64,000 nt of DNA from contig CAZDWC010000004.1 of NCBI GenBank assembly GCA_964509075.1, positions 253,620-317,619 on the forward strand, in the 5' to 3' direction. This stretch comes from UBA7239 sp964509075 (GTDB lineage: Bacteria > Pseudomonadota > Gammaproteobacteria > Pseudomonadales > UBA7239). Within the stretch, counting starts at the first letter, position 1; the number at the start of each line of letters is the position of its first letter. A model generated the notes under the pieces. It saw only the letters and a list, made by a program, of their open reading frames with translations. It was not told where the DNA came from and made no database searches. The position numbers and the translations under genes are program-made. Of this stretch, positions 15,448 to 24,893 are shown piece after piece.

Positions 15448-16473
15448 ATGCGCATACTGGTGACTGGAAGCACCGGGTTTGTCGGCTTCCATGTTGTGCG
15501 CACTCTCAAGCAGCGCGGTCACGAGGTAGTGGCGCTGGTGCGCAATGCTGACAAGGCACATCAGCTTTATACAAAACACGGCATCGTGGTCGACCGTTTT
15601 GTCACGGGATCGATCACGGATGTCGGCGTGGTACGCAATGCCTTGCAGGGCTGCAATGGTGTTGTGCATGCGGCTGCAATTACGCCGATGCAGGCCGGCA
15701 GTGAAGCGGACTTGTTTGAAACCAATGTTGGCGGTGTCAAAAATGTCATCGGTCTGGGCTGTGAACTCGGAATTCACAATATCGTTTTTGTGTCCAGTAT
15801 CACGGCAATTTTCAACACGGATCCGGCACGTATGACGCCGGATGCGCCAGTGGCGATATCGAAGCATGCCTATGGCGCAAGCAAGGCGCAGGCCGAACAG
15901 TTTGTGCGCGGTTTGCAGGCGCAGGACAAGGGCATCAAAACCGTGTATCCGGGCGGCATCATTGGCCCGGATGACCCCGGCCAATCGGCAACCCTGATGT
16001 CGCTGTTGTATCGCATGACGCAGGGGTTTCGTCTCACTAGTGGCGGAACGCAACAAATAGATGTGCGCGATCTGGCGGCTTTCATTGTGGCGTTGATCGA
16101 GAAAAATGATGGCAAGCCGGGGCGTTATCTCACGGCCGGTCACTACATGCCGTGGGTTGAATTTGCCGATCTGCTGGAAGACATCAGTGGCGCCCGGCTG
16201 CCGCGCAGTGAAATGGCGGGATGGAAATTGCGACTGATCGGCAGGTTCTTTGACATCAAGCGCCTGTTCAAGCCGGACCCATCGCCGATTTCGGCGGAAA
16301 CCATGCGTTACGCTACGCAATGGCCGAAGGTGGTCAACGCTGCGGAGATGGAGATGTTGGGTGTGACGCTGCGTCCATCGCGCGAGACATTTGCGGATAC
16401 CTTGCGCTGGATGGGTGAAAAAGGTTTGCTGGATAAAAAACAGTTGCCGAAATTGTGGGAGATAACAAAATGA
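15448..16473 (+). CDS. NAD-dependent epimerase / 3-beta-HSD-like SDR
   Basis: The 341-residue extended SDR has the dinucleotide motif VTGSTGFVGFHVVR at the N-terminus, VHAAAITP, a VSSITAIF segment and the catalytic YGASK (Tyr-x-x-x-Lys). Relatives include 3-beta-hydroxysteroid dehydrogenases, dihydroflavonol reductases and sugar epimerases. With a CYP51-like P450 beside it, oxidation of a sterol-like alcohol is a reasonable guess but not shown. It starts three bases after the ferredoxin stop, and its stop overlaps the LLM start (ATGA), so it is translationally coupled. Confidence 0.88.
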   Translation: MRILVTGSTGFVGFHVVRTLKQRGHEVVALVRNADKAHQLYTKHGIVVDRFVTGSITDVGVVRNALQGCNGVVHAAAITPMQAGSEADLFETNVGGVKNVIGLGCELGIHNIVFVSSITAIFNTDPARMTPDAPVAISKHAYGASKAQAEQFVRGLQAQDKGIKTVYPGGIIGPDDPGQSATLMSLLYRMTQGFRLTSGGTQQIDVRDLAAFIVALIEKNDGKPGRYLTAGHYMPWVEFADLLEDISGARLPRSEMAGWKLRLIGRFFDIKRLFKPDPSPISAETMRYATQWPKVVNAAEMEMLGVTLRPSRETFADTLRWMGEKGLLDKKQLPKLWEITK

Positions 16474-17330
16474 AGTTCTGGCAGTCGCTTGCGTTTTGCG
16501 AGCTGGATCAGGTCGTTGAGCTGGCGACATTTTCCGAAGAGCTGGGTTTCTATGGTGTTTCGTTTGGCGATCATCTGATCACCACCAAAGATCAGGTCGA
16601 CGAATACTTGTACACACAGAACGGTCAGGTGTTCTGGCATCCGGAAACACACTGGCCGGATCCCTGGGTTATAGCTGCCGCGATTGCGCAGCAGACAAAA
16701 AAACTGCATTTGCTGACAACGATTTACGTATTGCCGATGCGTGACAGTTTCAATGCGGCGAAAGCCATTTCCACGGCAGCGTATCTGTCAAACAACCGCA
16801 TTATCATGGGTGTCGGTATCGGCTGGCAGAAAACCGAGTTTGCGTTGACAGGGCACGATTTCCATACGCGCGGCAAACGCACGGATGAACAGCTGGATGT
16901 AATGGCAAAATTGATGAGTGGCGAAATGGTGGAGTACCACGGCCAGTTTCACGATTTTCCGCCGCTGCAGATGTCGCCCGGCACCACCAAACCGGTGCCG
17001 GTATTCGTCGGTGGTGACAGCGATGCCGCGTTCCGTCGTGCGGCACAGCACGATGGTTGGCTGGGCTTGCGCTACACGGAAGAGCAGCTGCCGGGTGTGC
17101 TGGAGAAAGTCAGGCTTGCTCGCGAAGAGGCTGGCACTTTGCACAAGCCTTTCGATGTGTGGACTGCGGTGCTCAACCCGCAGGAAGGAACATTTGATCG
17201 TGTAGAAGCCATGGGTGTCACCATGACCAACGGCGCCAACTTTATGGTGGATGGCAAGATCGTACCGACCGATATAGACTTCAAGAAGCGGCGTATCGAA
17301 GCGTTCGCCAAGCGTTTCATGCATGGCTGA
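16470..17330 (+). CDS. LLM-class (luciferase-like) oxidoreductase
   Basis: The 286-residue product starts MKFWQSLAFCELDQVVELA and shows the luciferase-like TIM-barrel features GFYGVSFGDHL, LHLLTTIYVLPMRD, GRIGWQKTEF-type loop (GVGIGWQKTEFAL) and PVFVGGDSDAAFRRAA. These enzymes use FMN or coenzyme F420. The dependence cannot be decided here, though F420-type members are common among proteins of this form. ATG overlaps the epimerase stop by 4 bases, which sets the start. It probably carries out a redox step on the island's substrate. Confidence 0.88.
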   Translation: MKFWQSLAFCELDQVVELATFSEELGFYGVSFGDHLITTKDQVDEYLYTQNGQVFWHPETHWPDPWVIAAAIAQQTKKLHLLTTIYVLPMRDSFNAAKAISTAAYLSNNRIIMGVGIGWQKTEFALTGHDFHTRGKRTDEQLDVMAKLMSGEMVEYHGQFHDFPPLQMSPGTTKPVPVFVGGDSDAAFRRAAQHDGWLGLRYTEEQLPGVLEKVRLAREEAGTLHKPFDVWTAVLNPQEGTFDRVEAMGVTMTNGANFMVDGKIVPTDIDFKKRRIEAFAKRFMHG

Positions 17331-17370
17331 AGAGCGCCTATTATAAAAACGAATTTCACAGGACATTACT

Positions 17371-18741
17371 ATGGCCAATCGTCTTAATGTGTTGGGAGTC
17401 GCGCTGATGCTGGTCAGCGCCCAGGCTGTTTCTGCAGTTTCGCCGGATGAAGCCGACAGGCTGGGCACCGAGTTGACGCCTATGGGCGCCAATCCGGCAC
17501 CCAATGCCGATGGCAGTATTCCCAAATGGACAGGCAGTTCGTTGGGTGTGCCGAAATCGGTCAACTATAAAGGCACGGGTACGCATTACCCCAATCCCTA
17601 CCCGGATGAAAAGCCCCTGTTTGAAATCACCGGGAAAAATTACCTGCAATACAAAAACAATCTGACTGATGGTCAGTTGGCCATGTTTGCCAAATATCCA
17701 GACAGCTTCCGCATGCCGGTTTATCCGAGTAAAAGGGACGTGCGCTACAGTGACCGTGTACATGAAAATACCAAACTCAATGCTATCCACACGCGATTGA
17801 ATGAGGATGGCAATGGCACCACGGATGTGTATTTCGGCGTGCCGTTTCCGATTCCGAAAAATGCTGCCGAGGTGTTGTGGAACCACATGGCGTCGCCCAT
17901 GCTGGGTGCTTCGGAAGGTGTGCTGGATGCGGCGGCGGTGTACGGCAATGGTGAAGTGAATATGCGCAAGTCGCTTGAGCAGCGACATGTGCAGTACTAC
18001 TCGTCGAACATCACGCGCGAGCAGTTCAATCGCTCCAATATTGCCGCCATGGCTATGGTGCAGATTCTGGAGCCCATTCGCGACAAGGGGCAGATTGTTC
18101 TGGTGCACGAATACAAGAACGTGAGTGAAACCTCGCGTGATGCCTGGGTTTATCTGCCGGGTACTCGCCGTGTGCGTCGTTCGCCGAGTATCGCGTTTGA
18201 TTTTCCGGACAATGCGGGTGGTTTGCGTACGATTGATGATGTCATGTTGTTCAATGGCGCTAACTCACGCTATACGTGGAAATGGGAGGGCGATCGCGAA
18301 CTTTACATTCCCTACAACAATAATGAGTTGGATAATCCGGCAGTGAGTTACAAGGAGCTGCTGACACCTCATCACCTGAATCCGAAGTTCATGCGCTATG
18401 AGTTGCATCGCTGCCATGTGATTGTTGCCGAGCTGCGTGACGGCAAACGCCACATTTATGCGAAGCGTCGTTTATATACCGATGAGGATACCTGGGCTGC
18501 CGTGCTGGCAGATAACTATGATGGCCACAACAATTTGTGGCGTACCAACATGCGCAGCATGGTGAACATGTACGATTTGCCGGGCATGGGTGCGCGGATG
18601 GAAATTTACCATGACCTGCAGAAGGAAGCCTATCTGGCGAACTACCTGATTAACGAGCAGTCGGGGCCGCCGCGTTATGTGACAGATGTGTGGCCGGATG
18701 AATATTTTTCACCGGGCACGGTGCGTCAGCTGGGCCGGTAA
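17371..18741 (+). CDS. DUF1329 outer-membrane-associated protein
   Basis: The 456-residue protein has a signal peptide (MANRLNVLGVALMLVSAQAVSA) and the DUF1329 layout. This includes EADRLGTELTPMGANPAPNADG near the mature N-terminus, TRRVRRSPSIAFDFPD, YNNNELDNP and a C-terminal YDLPGMGARMEIYHD. DUF1329 proteins have a LolA/LppX-like fold and are repeatedly found with genes for use of hydrophobic compounds such as steroids and aromatics, often with RND-type exporters. Here it closes the P450 operon, suggesting a periplasmic role in handling a greasy substrate. Its stop abuts the convergent priA stop with no gap. Confidence 0.92.
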   Translation: MANRLNVLGVALMLVSAQAVSAVSPDEADRLGTELTPMGANPAPNADGSIPKWTGSSLGVPKSVNYKGTGTHYPNPYPDEKPLFEITGKNYLQYKNNLTDGQLAMFAKYPDSFRMPVYPSKRDVRYSDRVHENTKLNAIHTRLNEDGNGTTDVYFGVPFPIPKNAAEVLWNHMASPMLGASEGVLDAAAVYGNGEVNMRKSLEQRHVQYYSSNITREQFNRSNIAAMAMVQILEPIRDKGQIVLVHEYKNVSETSRDAWVYLPGTRRVRRSPSIAFDFPDNAGGLRTIDDVMLFNGANSRYTWKWEGDRELYIPYNNNELDNPAVSYKELLTPHHLNPKFMRYELHRCHVIVAELRDGKRHIYAKRRLYTDEDTWAAVLADNYDGHNNLWRTNMRSMVNMYDLPGMGARMEIYHDLQKEAYLANYLINEQSGPPRYVTDVWPDEYFSPGTVRQLGR

Positions 18742-20943
18742 TCAGCCTGCGGGATCAATGTCCAGTGACCAGCGCAGCCCGGCGGGCAGTTTCTGCCGGT
18801 CTGCATCATCACAAAAAGCGGCCATGACATTTTGCAGTGCACTGCGACTGCTGCTTTTGATTTGCAGGTCAAAACGATAAAGCCCTGCGCGTTTTTCCAT
18901 GATCGCGGGAAACGGCCCGGCAATTTGCGTTTTGTTGCCGCCGAGCTGCCGCAGGTGGTCGCGCCAGTTGCGAAGCAGTTGTTGTGCGCGATACGGATCC
19001 GCGTGTTCGGCGCGCAACAGCGCCATGTGTGTGTATGGCGGTAGTGCCGCCAGCTGTCTTTCTGCCAGCAATAATCGTGCGAGGCGCTGGTAGCCTTCTG
19101 TCAGCAGTGTTTGCAGCAGCGGGTGTTCTGCAAGGCGGCTCTGGATCAGCACGCGCCCGGGCTTCTCGGCGCGTCCGGCGCGTCCGGCAACCTGTTCCAA
19201 TAGTTGCCCCATTTTTTCCGGGCCGCGAAAGTCTGCAGAAAACAAGCCGCTGTCGATGTCGAGTATCACCACCAGTGTGACGTGCGGGAAGTGATGGCCC
19301 TTGGCCAGCATCTGCGTACCCACCAGCAGGCAAGGCTGGCCGCGCTGGATATTTTCCAGCGTGTCGTGCAGGGCTTGTTTGCGCGACATGCTGTCGCGGT
19401 CTATGCGCAGCACGGGATATTCGCCAAATTGTTCGGTGAGGAATTGTTCACTGCGTTGTGTGCCGATGCCGATGTATTCCAGTCTTGTACTGCCGCAATG
19501 CGGGCATTCCGTCGGCAGCCGCTCCTGGTATTCGCAGTGATGGCAGCGCAACAGCTGTGTTTTTTTGTGCACGGTCAGTTTTGCCGAGCAATGCGGGCAT
19601 ACTGATTGCCGTCGGCAGTCGGTACAGGCCAGTGCAGGCGCGTAGCCGCGCCGGTTCAGGAATACCAGCACCTGGTTGCCGCGCGCGAGTTCTGCCCGCA
19701 TGGCTTCCAGTAACTCGTGCGTCATACCTTCTGTCAGTGATTTTTTGTTGGTGTCGATCACTTCGATCAGTGGTGCGCGCGCATTGCCGGCGCGTTGCGT
19801 CAGCCGCAGGTGTTGGTAACGCCCCTGCATGGCGTTGTGCAGGGTTTCCAGTGACGGCGTGGCGCTGCCCAGCAACACAGGAATATTTTCGCGTTGCGCA
19901 CGCAACACGGCGAGATCTCTTGCGGAATAGCGAAAGCCATCCTGTTGTTTGAACGAGGAGTCATGTTCTTCGTCGACAATAATGATGCCGGGCTTTGCCA
20001 GTGGCGTGAAAAGTGCCGAGCGTGTGCCGATGATAATGCCGGCCTCGCCGGCAGCGGCTTTGCGCCAGGCGGTAAAACGCTCGCTGTCGGCAAGCCCGGA
20101 ATGCATGACGACAACCGGGCAGTGGAAACGGCTGCGGAAACGTGAAACGGTTTGCGGCGTAAGCCCGATTTCCGGTACCAGAACCAGTGCCTGTTCGCCA
20201 CGCGCAAGGATCTTTTCGATCAGCTGCAAATACACTTCGGTCTTGCCGCTGCCAGTGACACCTTCGAGCAGGGTGGAGCTGAATTTACCTGCAGTAATCG
20301 CGCGCACTGCAACATCCTGTTCTTCATTCAGCGGCAGCGGTGTTTGTGCGAGCAGATTCGTGTTGTCAAAGTGCACGGATTCCTGCACAAATGCTTCAAG
20401 CAGGTTTTTGTCGGCCAGCGCCTTGATGATGGGCCATGCAAAGCCTGCGGCTTCGATGTCATGGCGGCTGGCTGCGCCGCGCAGGTGCAACCACTCGTAG
20501 AGTGCCAGTTGCTTGCTGCCCTTGCGCAGATTGTGCGATGCATTGGCGCGAATGCGCCAGTGATGATCCTGCGCTGGCGAGCGAGCGCCGCCCTCGCGCA
20601 AGACTTGCGGCAAGACACCTGTCATGACATCGCCGATCGGGTGTTGATAGTAACTGGCCGCCCACTGTGCGAGATCAAGCAGTACCGGCGGCAATAGCGG
20701 TTCCGTGTCCAGAATCGCCACGGCCGGTTTCAGTTTGTTTGCAGGTATGTCGCTGGCATTGCTCACGGCAATTAAAATGCCGATCAGTTGCTGTCTCCCG
20801 AAATTCACGCGCACGCGCACGCCGGGTTGCAGGCCGGCGATTTCTGCATTTTGTGGAGGGAGATAATCGAACAGCCGACGCAAGGGCACGGGCAGTGCGA
20901 TGCGCAGGATGGTATCGACAGTTTTGGGAGCGGTAGCGGGCAT
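18742..20943 (-). CDS. priA: Primosomal replication restart helicase PriA
   Basis: This 733-residue protein is a full-length PriA, the 3'-5' helicase that reloads the replisome at stalled forks. It has the N-terminal DNA-binding domain (VPLRRLFDYLPP), Walker A GVTGSGKTEVYL, the Walker B DEEHD followed by SSFKQQDGFRYSARD, and a zinc region with paired CxxC motifs (CTDCRRQSVCPHC, RCHHC, CPHC). Helicase motifs V and VI include GTQMLAKGHHFP and VAGRAGR. The ATG at 20943 lies two bases past the gtrA-like stop (TGACATG), so it is probably translated by coupling. Earlier in-frame starts would overlap the previous gene. Confidence 0.97.
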   Translation of the reverse strand: MPATAPKTVDTILRIALPVPLRRLFDYLPPQNAEIAGLQPGVRVRVNFGRQQLIGILIAVSNASDIPANKLKPAVAILDTEPLLPPVLLDLAQWAASYYQHPIGDVMTGVLPQVLREGGARSPAQDHHWRIRANASHNLRKGSKQLALYEWLHLRGAASRHDIEAAGFAWPIIKALADKNLLEAFVQESVHFDNTNLLAQTPLPLNEEQDVAVRAITAGKFSSTLLEGVTGSGKTEVYLQLIEKILARGEQALVLVPEIGLTPQTVSRFRSRFHCPVVVMHSGLADSERFTAWRKAAAGEAGIIIGTRSALFTPLAKPGIIIVDEEHDSSFKQQDGFRYSARDLAVLRAQRENIPVLLGSATPSLETLHNAMQGRYQHLRLTQRAGNARAPLIEVIDTNKKSLTEGMTHELLEAMRAELARGNQVLVFLNRRGYAPALACTDCRRQSVCPHCSAKLTVHKKTQLLRCHHCEYQERLPTECPHCGSTRLEYIGIGTQRSEQFLTEQFGEYPVLRIDRDSMSRKQALHDTLENIQRGQPCLLVGTQMLAKGHHFPHVTLVVILDIDSGLFSADFRGPEKMGQLLEQVAGRAGRAEKPGRVLIQSRLAEHPLLQTLLTEGYQRLARLLLAERQLAALPPYTHMALLRAEHADPYRAQQLLRNWRDHLRQLGGNKTQIAGPFPAIMEKRAGLYRFDLQIKSSSRSALQNVMAAFCDDADRQKLPAGLRWSLDIDPAG

Positions 20944-20944
20944 G

Positions 20945-21361
20945 TCAGTGTTGTCGAAAAGCCCAGATTTTGCTGAGCACAAACGTCATGACGGCGACCA
21001 CAATCTGCACCAGCGCCAGTGACAACCAGTATGGCAGTGGCGCAATCTGTAACAACATGGCATAAAGGCCTTCATTGGCAGCAAAGCCCAGCACGGCTAC
21101 CGCAAAAAAACGTGACAGTGATTCGCGGTGTGCGGTGTCTGTCGCCGAGAACGTCCAGCCGCGATGGCCGAAATAGCTGATCTGGAATGCGCAAATAAAG
21201 GCAGCAATATTGGCGAGCAGCGGGTGCCAGTGAAAGGTTTGTACCAGCAGGATCACGGCGGCGAAATGCGTGCCGGCAGCGCTGGCGCCAACGATGGCAA
21301 AGCGGGGAAGTTCGCGGTGCAGCGAGTTGTTGTTGCGGGCTTCATCCGGCATTGTCGACAT
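20945..21361 (-). CDS. GtrA-family membrane protein
   Basis: The 138-residue protein has four membrane segments and the GtrA/DPMS pattern: LPRFAIVGASAAGTHFAAVI, ANIAAFICAFQISYFGHRGWTF and a basic C-terminus (SKIWAFRQH). GtrA proteins are thought to flip polyprenyl-phosphate-linked glucose or related sugars to the periplasm. It overlaps the end of the GtrB-like glycosyltransferase gene immediately upstream, its natural partner. ATG at 21352 is an alternative start. Confidence 0.88.
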   Translation of the reverse strand: MSTMPDEARNNNSLHRELPRFAIVGASAAGTHFAAVILLVQTFHWHPLLANIAAFICAFQISYFGHRGWTFSATDTAHRESLSRFFAVAVLGFAANEGLYAMLLQIAPLPYWLSLALVQIVVAVMTFVLSKIWAFRQH

Positions 21362-22340
21362 CACGCTTGTTATTAAAATCAAGCTTGTTGTCAAAGCCAT
21401 ACTTTGTGCGCAGAAGGTAAGTCGGTCGCTGTTTCACTTCGGTGAAAATGCGTGCGATGTATTCGCCGAGCACGCCGACGGAAATCAGTTGCACGCCGCC
21501 AAAAAACATCAGTGCGACAACGATGGTCGGCCAGCCGTTGGTGTCCGGGCCGTAGAGCATGGTTTTGCCGACGACCCACAAGGCATAGATGAAGGAGATG
21601 CCGGAAATCACCAGGCCGATGACGCTCCACATGCGCAACGGCAAATCCGAAAACGACACCAGACCGGTTACTGCCAGTCGATACAGACTTTTGAAGTTGA
21701 ACGAGGATTCGCCCGCTTCGCGCTCCTGCACGGTAAATGAAACGGGCGTTGAGCGAAATCCAACCCACGAATACAGACCTTTCATGAAGCGGCCGCGTTC
21801 CGGCAGTTGGCGCAGCGCCAGCACCACGCGGCGATCCAGCAGGCGGAAATCGCCGGCATCCTGTGGCAGATCCACCGACGCCATGCGGTCCAGTAGCCAG
21901 TAAAACGCGCGCACGCCAGCGCGTTTGATGCCGGTTTCCGCCTCGCGGCCGGTACGCACGCCGTAGGCCATGTCATAGCCGTTGCGCCACTCGCGCATGA
22001 AATCGCCGATGGTGGCCACCGGGTGCTGGAAGTCGGCATCAATCATGATCACTACATCGCCTTCCGCGTGGTCGAGGCCGGCGGTCAGCGCCGCTTCCTT
22101 GCCGAAGTTGCGTGAGAAATCCAGCAACTTCACCGGCAGGGTTTCAGCGGCAGCGACAGCCAGTGCTGCCGTGTTGTCGCGGCTGCCGTCATTGACGACG
22201 ATGATTTCCACACGCGGGCTGTGGCGCAACAGTTCTTCGTGCAGCACAGGCAGGAAGCGGGCGATATTGGCGGCTTCGTTGTAGGCCGGTACGACGCAGG
22301 AAATCAGTGGCTCGGGATTGCGCGGTGTGGTGGTATTCAT
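21342..22340 (-). CDS. GtrB/DPM-type polyprenyl-phosphate glycosyltransferase
   Basis: The 332-residue protein is a GT2 enzyme with SCVVPAYNEAANI at the N-terminus, VVNDGSRDNT, the metal-binding MIDADFQHP, and KGLYSWVGF. Two C-terminal membrane helices follow. It transfers a hexose from a nucleotide sugar to undecaprenyl phosphate at the cytoplasmic face. With the overlapping GtrA-like gene it likely modifies O-antigen or another surface glycan; the third, serotype-specific transferase is not here. The start at 22340 places the conserved domain about 13 residues in. No strong ribosome site is seen. Confidence 0.92.
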   Translation of the reverse strand: MNTTTPRNPEPLISCVVPAYNEAANIARFLPVLHEELLRHSPRVEIIVVNDGSRDNTAALAVAAAETLPVKLLDFSRNFGKEAALTAGLDHAEGDVVIMIDADFQHPVATIGDFMREWRNGYDMAYGVRTGREAETGIKRAGVRAFYWLLDRMASVDLPQDAGDFRLLDRRVVLALRQLPERGRFMKGLYSWVGFRSTPVSFTVQEREAGESSFNFKSLYRLAVTGLVSFSDLPLRMWSVIGLVISGISFIYALWVVGKTMLYGPDTNGWPTIVVALMFFGGVQLISVGVLGEYIARIFTEVKQRPTYLLRTKYGFDNKLDFNNKRDVDNAG

Positions 22341-22465
22341 GCCGAAGAGCTGTCTTGTCTGAAGGGCGCCACAATGCCACTGACGGGGCAGCACTGACAA
22401 CTGTTTTAGCGCATGCCATTCCGGCGTATACAATGTCGCAACCTCGTTGTCCGGATGCCTCAACC

Positions 22466-23101
22466 ATGCCTCCCGTCATTTCGTCGCATCATGGCCATGT
22501 TGCATGTGCAGAGTGCGACTTGTTACTGGCGGATATTGATGTGCCGGCAGGCAGCGAATCCGTGTGTCCGCGCTGCGGCCATGTGCTGCGCGAGGGTCGG
22601 CCCGACAGCGTGCTGCATGCGCTGCTGCTTTCCAGCGTCGGGCTTGTCCTGTTCGGGCCGGCCATCGGCTTGCCGTTGCTGGCCATGGTTTCCGGTGGTC
22701 TTCGGCAGGAGGCCTCGCTGGCACAAGCGGTACTGGCGCTGGGTGATATCGGCTTCTGGGAAGTGGCCACCCTGGTAGCCATCAGCGCCATCATCGCGCC
22801 ATTCCTCAATCTCTGGCTGATGTTTTCGGTGAGTATCGTCTTGCTGCGCGGCTATCGGCCCGGTTGGTTGCCGTGGCTGATGCGCATGAATCACCAGGCG
22901 CGCGAGTGGGCCATGCTGGAGGTGTTCCTGATGGGAATTATTGTTTCCATCATCAAGCTGCGGGACTCGTCCGAGTTGATTCCCGGCGTCGGCATGTACT
23001 GTTTTATTGGCCTGATGCTGTGTGCCCTGCTGATGAATGTGGTGACTGACGAGCATGAATTCTGGCAGATGCTGGATGAGCCTGCCGCCGAAACGTCGTG
23101 A
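22466..23101 (+). CDS. LetA/PqiA half-protein (first module)
   Basis: The 211-residue protein is one PqiA/YebS module. It has a zinc ribbon (CAECDLLL, then CPRCGHVL) followed by about four membrane helices including GLPLLAMVSGGL and IISAIIAPFLNL-type segments. In E. coli LetA, two such modules are fused in one chain that works with the MCE protein LetB in moving lipid between inner and outer membranes. Here the modules are separate genes (see 24252). ATG at 22466 begins just ahead of the zinc ribbon; ATG at 22433 is possible. It is divergent from the GtrB-like gene. Confidence 0.88.
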   Translation: MPPVISSHHGHVACAECDLLLADIDVPAGSESVCPRCGHVLREGRPDSVLHALLLSSVGLVLFGPAIGLPLLAMVSGGLRQEASLAQAVLALGDIGFWEVATLVAISAIIAPFLNLWLMFSVSIVLLRGYRPGWLPWLMRMNHQAREWAMLEVFLMGIIVSIIKLRDSSELIPGVGMYCFIGLMLCALLMNVVTDEHEFWQMLDEPAAETS

Positions 23102-23178
23102 TTCTGTGATCTGCGGCGATGCAGGCGGGCATCGCCGCCTTTACACTGGCGCCATTGACTGCATCTTGAGGGGTGACC

Positions 23179-24192
23179 ATGGATCCCATCAGCATTACCT
23201 ATCACATCACCCTCAAGGGCAAACCGGCAGAGGTTTTCGACTTCTCCCTGCATGGCGAGACCTTCGAGTTGCTCAACCAGCAAGTGCCGGAGCCGCCGCG
23301 CTGGGCGGAACTGGGGTTCAAGCAGTGCTCGCACTGCCCGCTGAAACCTGAAGAGCATAGTCACTGCCCGCTGGCCTTGCAGTTGCACAACATCGTCAAC
23401 CGCTTTCACAAGACGCGTTCGATTGACGAGGTGGATCTGGAAGTGGTGACCGAGGAGCGCCGGGTAGTGCAGACAGTGGCACTGCAGCGTGCCATCAGTT
23501 CCATGCTGGGCCTGGTCTCGGCTACTTGCGGTTGCCCGAAGACCGCCTACATGCGGCCGATGGCGCGCTTCCACCTGCCGCTGGCATCCGAAGAGGAAAC
23601 CGTATTCCGCGTCACCGGCATGTACCTGCTGGCGCAGTACTTTCTCACCAACAATGGCCAGCGCGGGCGCTTTGCCTTTGACGGCCTGATCAAGATTTAC
23701 GAAGACCTGCATATCCTCAACAAGGCGATTGCCAGTCGCCTGCAAACAGCCACCGATTCCGATTCGGCCAAGAACGCCATCACCCTGCTGGACATGTATT
23801 CCAGCCTTGTGCCCATGCTGCTGGAAGACCAGCTGGTGGAGATTCGCAGCGTGTTCAAGGCCTATCTGCCGGACGACAAGCCGGAGCCGGCGGGCAAGGG
23901 CCCCAACCTGCTGGAAAAGGCGCGTGCATTTGCGCTGGATATCAATACCAGTCTGGAGCTGGTGCCACTGGGCAGCGGTGCAGATGACAGCATGCCGGCC
24001 TGGATGCGCGAACTGAAGGACCAGGATGCGCCAGTTCCCGAGGCCGAAGTGGCACCGCCTCCACCGCCCGCTGCCCCCAGCCGCATCGACGAAATTCTCA
24101 GTGCTTCTTCCCTGAGCCTGTCGCTGGAACCGGTGGAGGGCGGCGGCAAACCTGTTGCCGGCAAGGCGTCGTTTGCGCTGCCGGATGATTGA
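23179..24192 (+). CDS. Cys-containing soluble protein of unknown function in the let locus
   Basis: I do not recognise an established function for this 337-residue protein. It has a conserved-looking core at about 1-215 with two cysteine clusters: CSHCPLKPEEHSHCPL near residue 53 and ATCGCPKTAYMRPMARF near 118. Both could bind a metal or cluster. The rest is mainly helical, with DMYSSLVPMLLEDQL, and the last 80 residues are low-complexity (Pro/Ala/Ser, with an EVAPPPPPAAPS run). No signal peptide or membrane helix is seen, so it is probably cytoplasmic. GAGGGG precedes the ATG at 23179. Its position between the two letA modules suggests a link to LetAB, which is inference. Confidence 0.75.
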   Translation: MDPISITYHITLKGKPAEVFDFSLHGETFELLNQQVPEPPRWAELGFKQCSHCPLKPEEHSHCPLALQLHNIVNRFHKTRSIDEVDLEVVTEERRVVQTVALQRAISSMLGLVSATCGCPKTAYMRPMARFHLPLASEEETVFRVTGMYLLAQYFLTNNGQRGRFAFDGLIKIYEDLHILNKAIASRLQTATDSDSAKNAITLLDMYSSLVPMLLEDQLVEIRSVFKAYLPDDKPEPAGKGPNLLEKARAFALDINTSLELVPLGSGADDSMPAWMRELKDQDAPVPEAEVAPPPPPAAPSRIDEILSASSLSLSLEPVEGGGKPVAGKASFALPDD

Positions 24193-24251
24193 GCTGCGTC
24201 ACTGGCGCGCTATGATGCCCGCCATCACTCGTCACGGTTTGTTGTCTGCGC

Positions 24252-24893
24252 ATGAACATCACGACCGCCGCCAGCCGGGGCCTGGCTCTGTGCAAGGCCT
24301 GCCACCTGTTGCAGCGCTGTCCGCCTGATGGCGAAGTGCGCTGCGCGCGCTGCGGCAATACCGTGCACCTGCGCACGCCGCACAGCCTGCAGAAGACATG
24401 GTTTTTCATTGTGCTGGCAGGTCTGTTGCTGATTCCGGCGAACCTGTTGCCGATGATGACCCTGTTGCAGTTCGGCCGCGGCGAGCCGGACACCATCATG
24501 AGCGGCATCATCCGCCTCGCAGAGGAAGGGTTTCCTGCCATTGCTTTCATTGTGTTTACCGCCAGCATTCTGGTGCCGTTCTGCAAGCTAGGGGCGCTGG
24601 GCTGGCTGTTGCTTACCGTGCAACGGCGTTCGCCGATGGCGCCGCGCCGGCGCGCGCAGTTGTTCCGCGTGCTGGAATTTCTCGGGCGCTGGTCGATGCT
24701 GGATATTTTTGTGGTGGCGCTGATGGTGGCGCTGGTGCATCTGGGGCAGGTAGTCGCTATCCTGCCCGGCGCTGGTGCCATGATGTTTGGTGCCAGCGTG
24801 GTAGTGACCATGCTGGCTTCGCTCAGTTTTGATCCGCGACTGATCTGGGATGCTGCCGCCGATACGCCTGAAACCGTGGAATCCCGCGCATGA
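24252..24893 (+). CDS. LetA/PqiA half-protein (second module)
   Basis: The 213-residue protein is the second PqiA-type module. It has a zinc ribbon (CKACHLLQRC, then CARCGNT), the family segment IPANLLPMMTL with its characteristic Pro-Ala-Asn-Leu-Leu-Pro, and about four membrane helices. It continues with GRWSMLDIFVVALMVAL, another family hallmark. Its stop overlaps the letB start by four bases (ATGA), which suggests coupled translation and a joint inner-membrane complex. Together with the protein at 22466 it equals one E. coli-type LetA. Confidence 0.92.
   Translation: MNITTAASRGLALCKACHLLQRCPPDGEVRCARCGNTVHLRTPHSLQKTWFFIVLAGLLLIPANLLPMMTLLQFGRGEPDTIMSGIIRLAEEGFPAIAFIVFTASILVPFCKLGALGWLLLTVQRRSPMAPRRRAQLFRVLEFLGRWSMLDIFVVALMVALVHLGQVVAILPGAGAMMFGASVVVTMLASLSFDPRLIWDAAADTPETVESRA

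Noticed and set aside
22307..22465. Longer start for the first LetA module
   Set aside because: The added residues lack conservation features, begin within the start region of the divergent glycosyltransferase gene and have no ribosome site.
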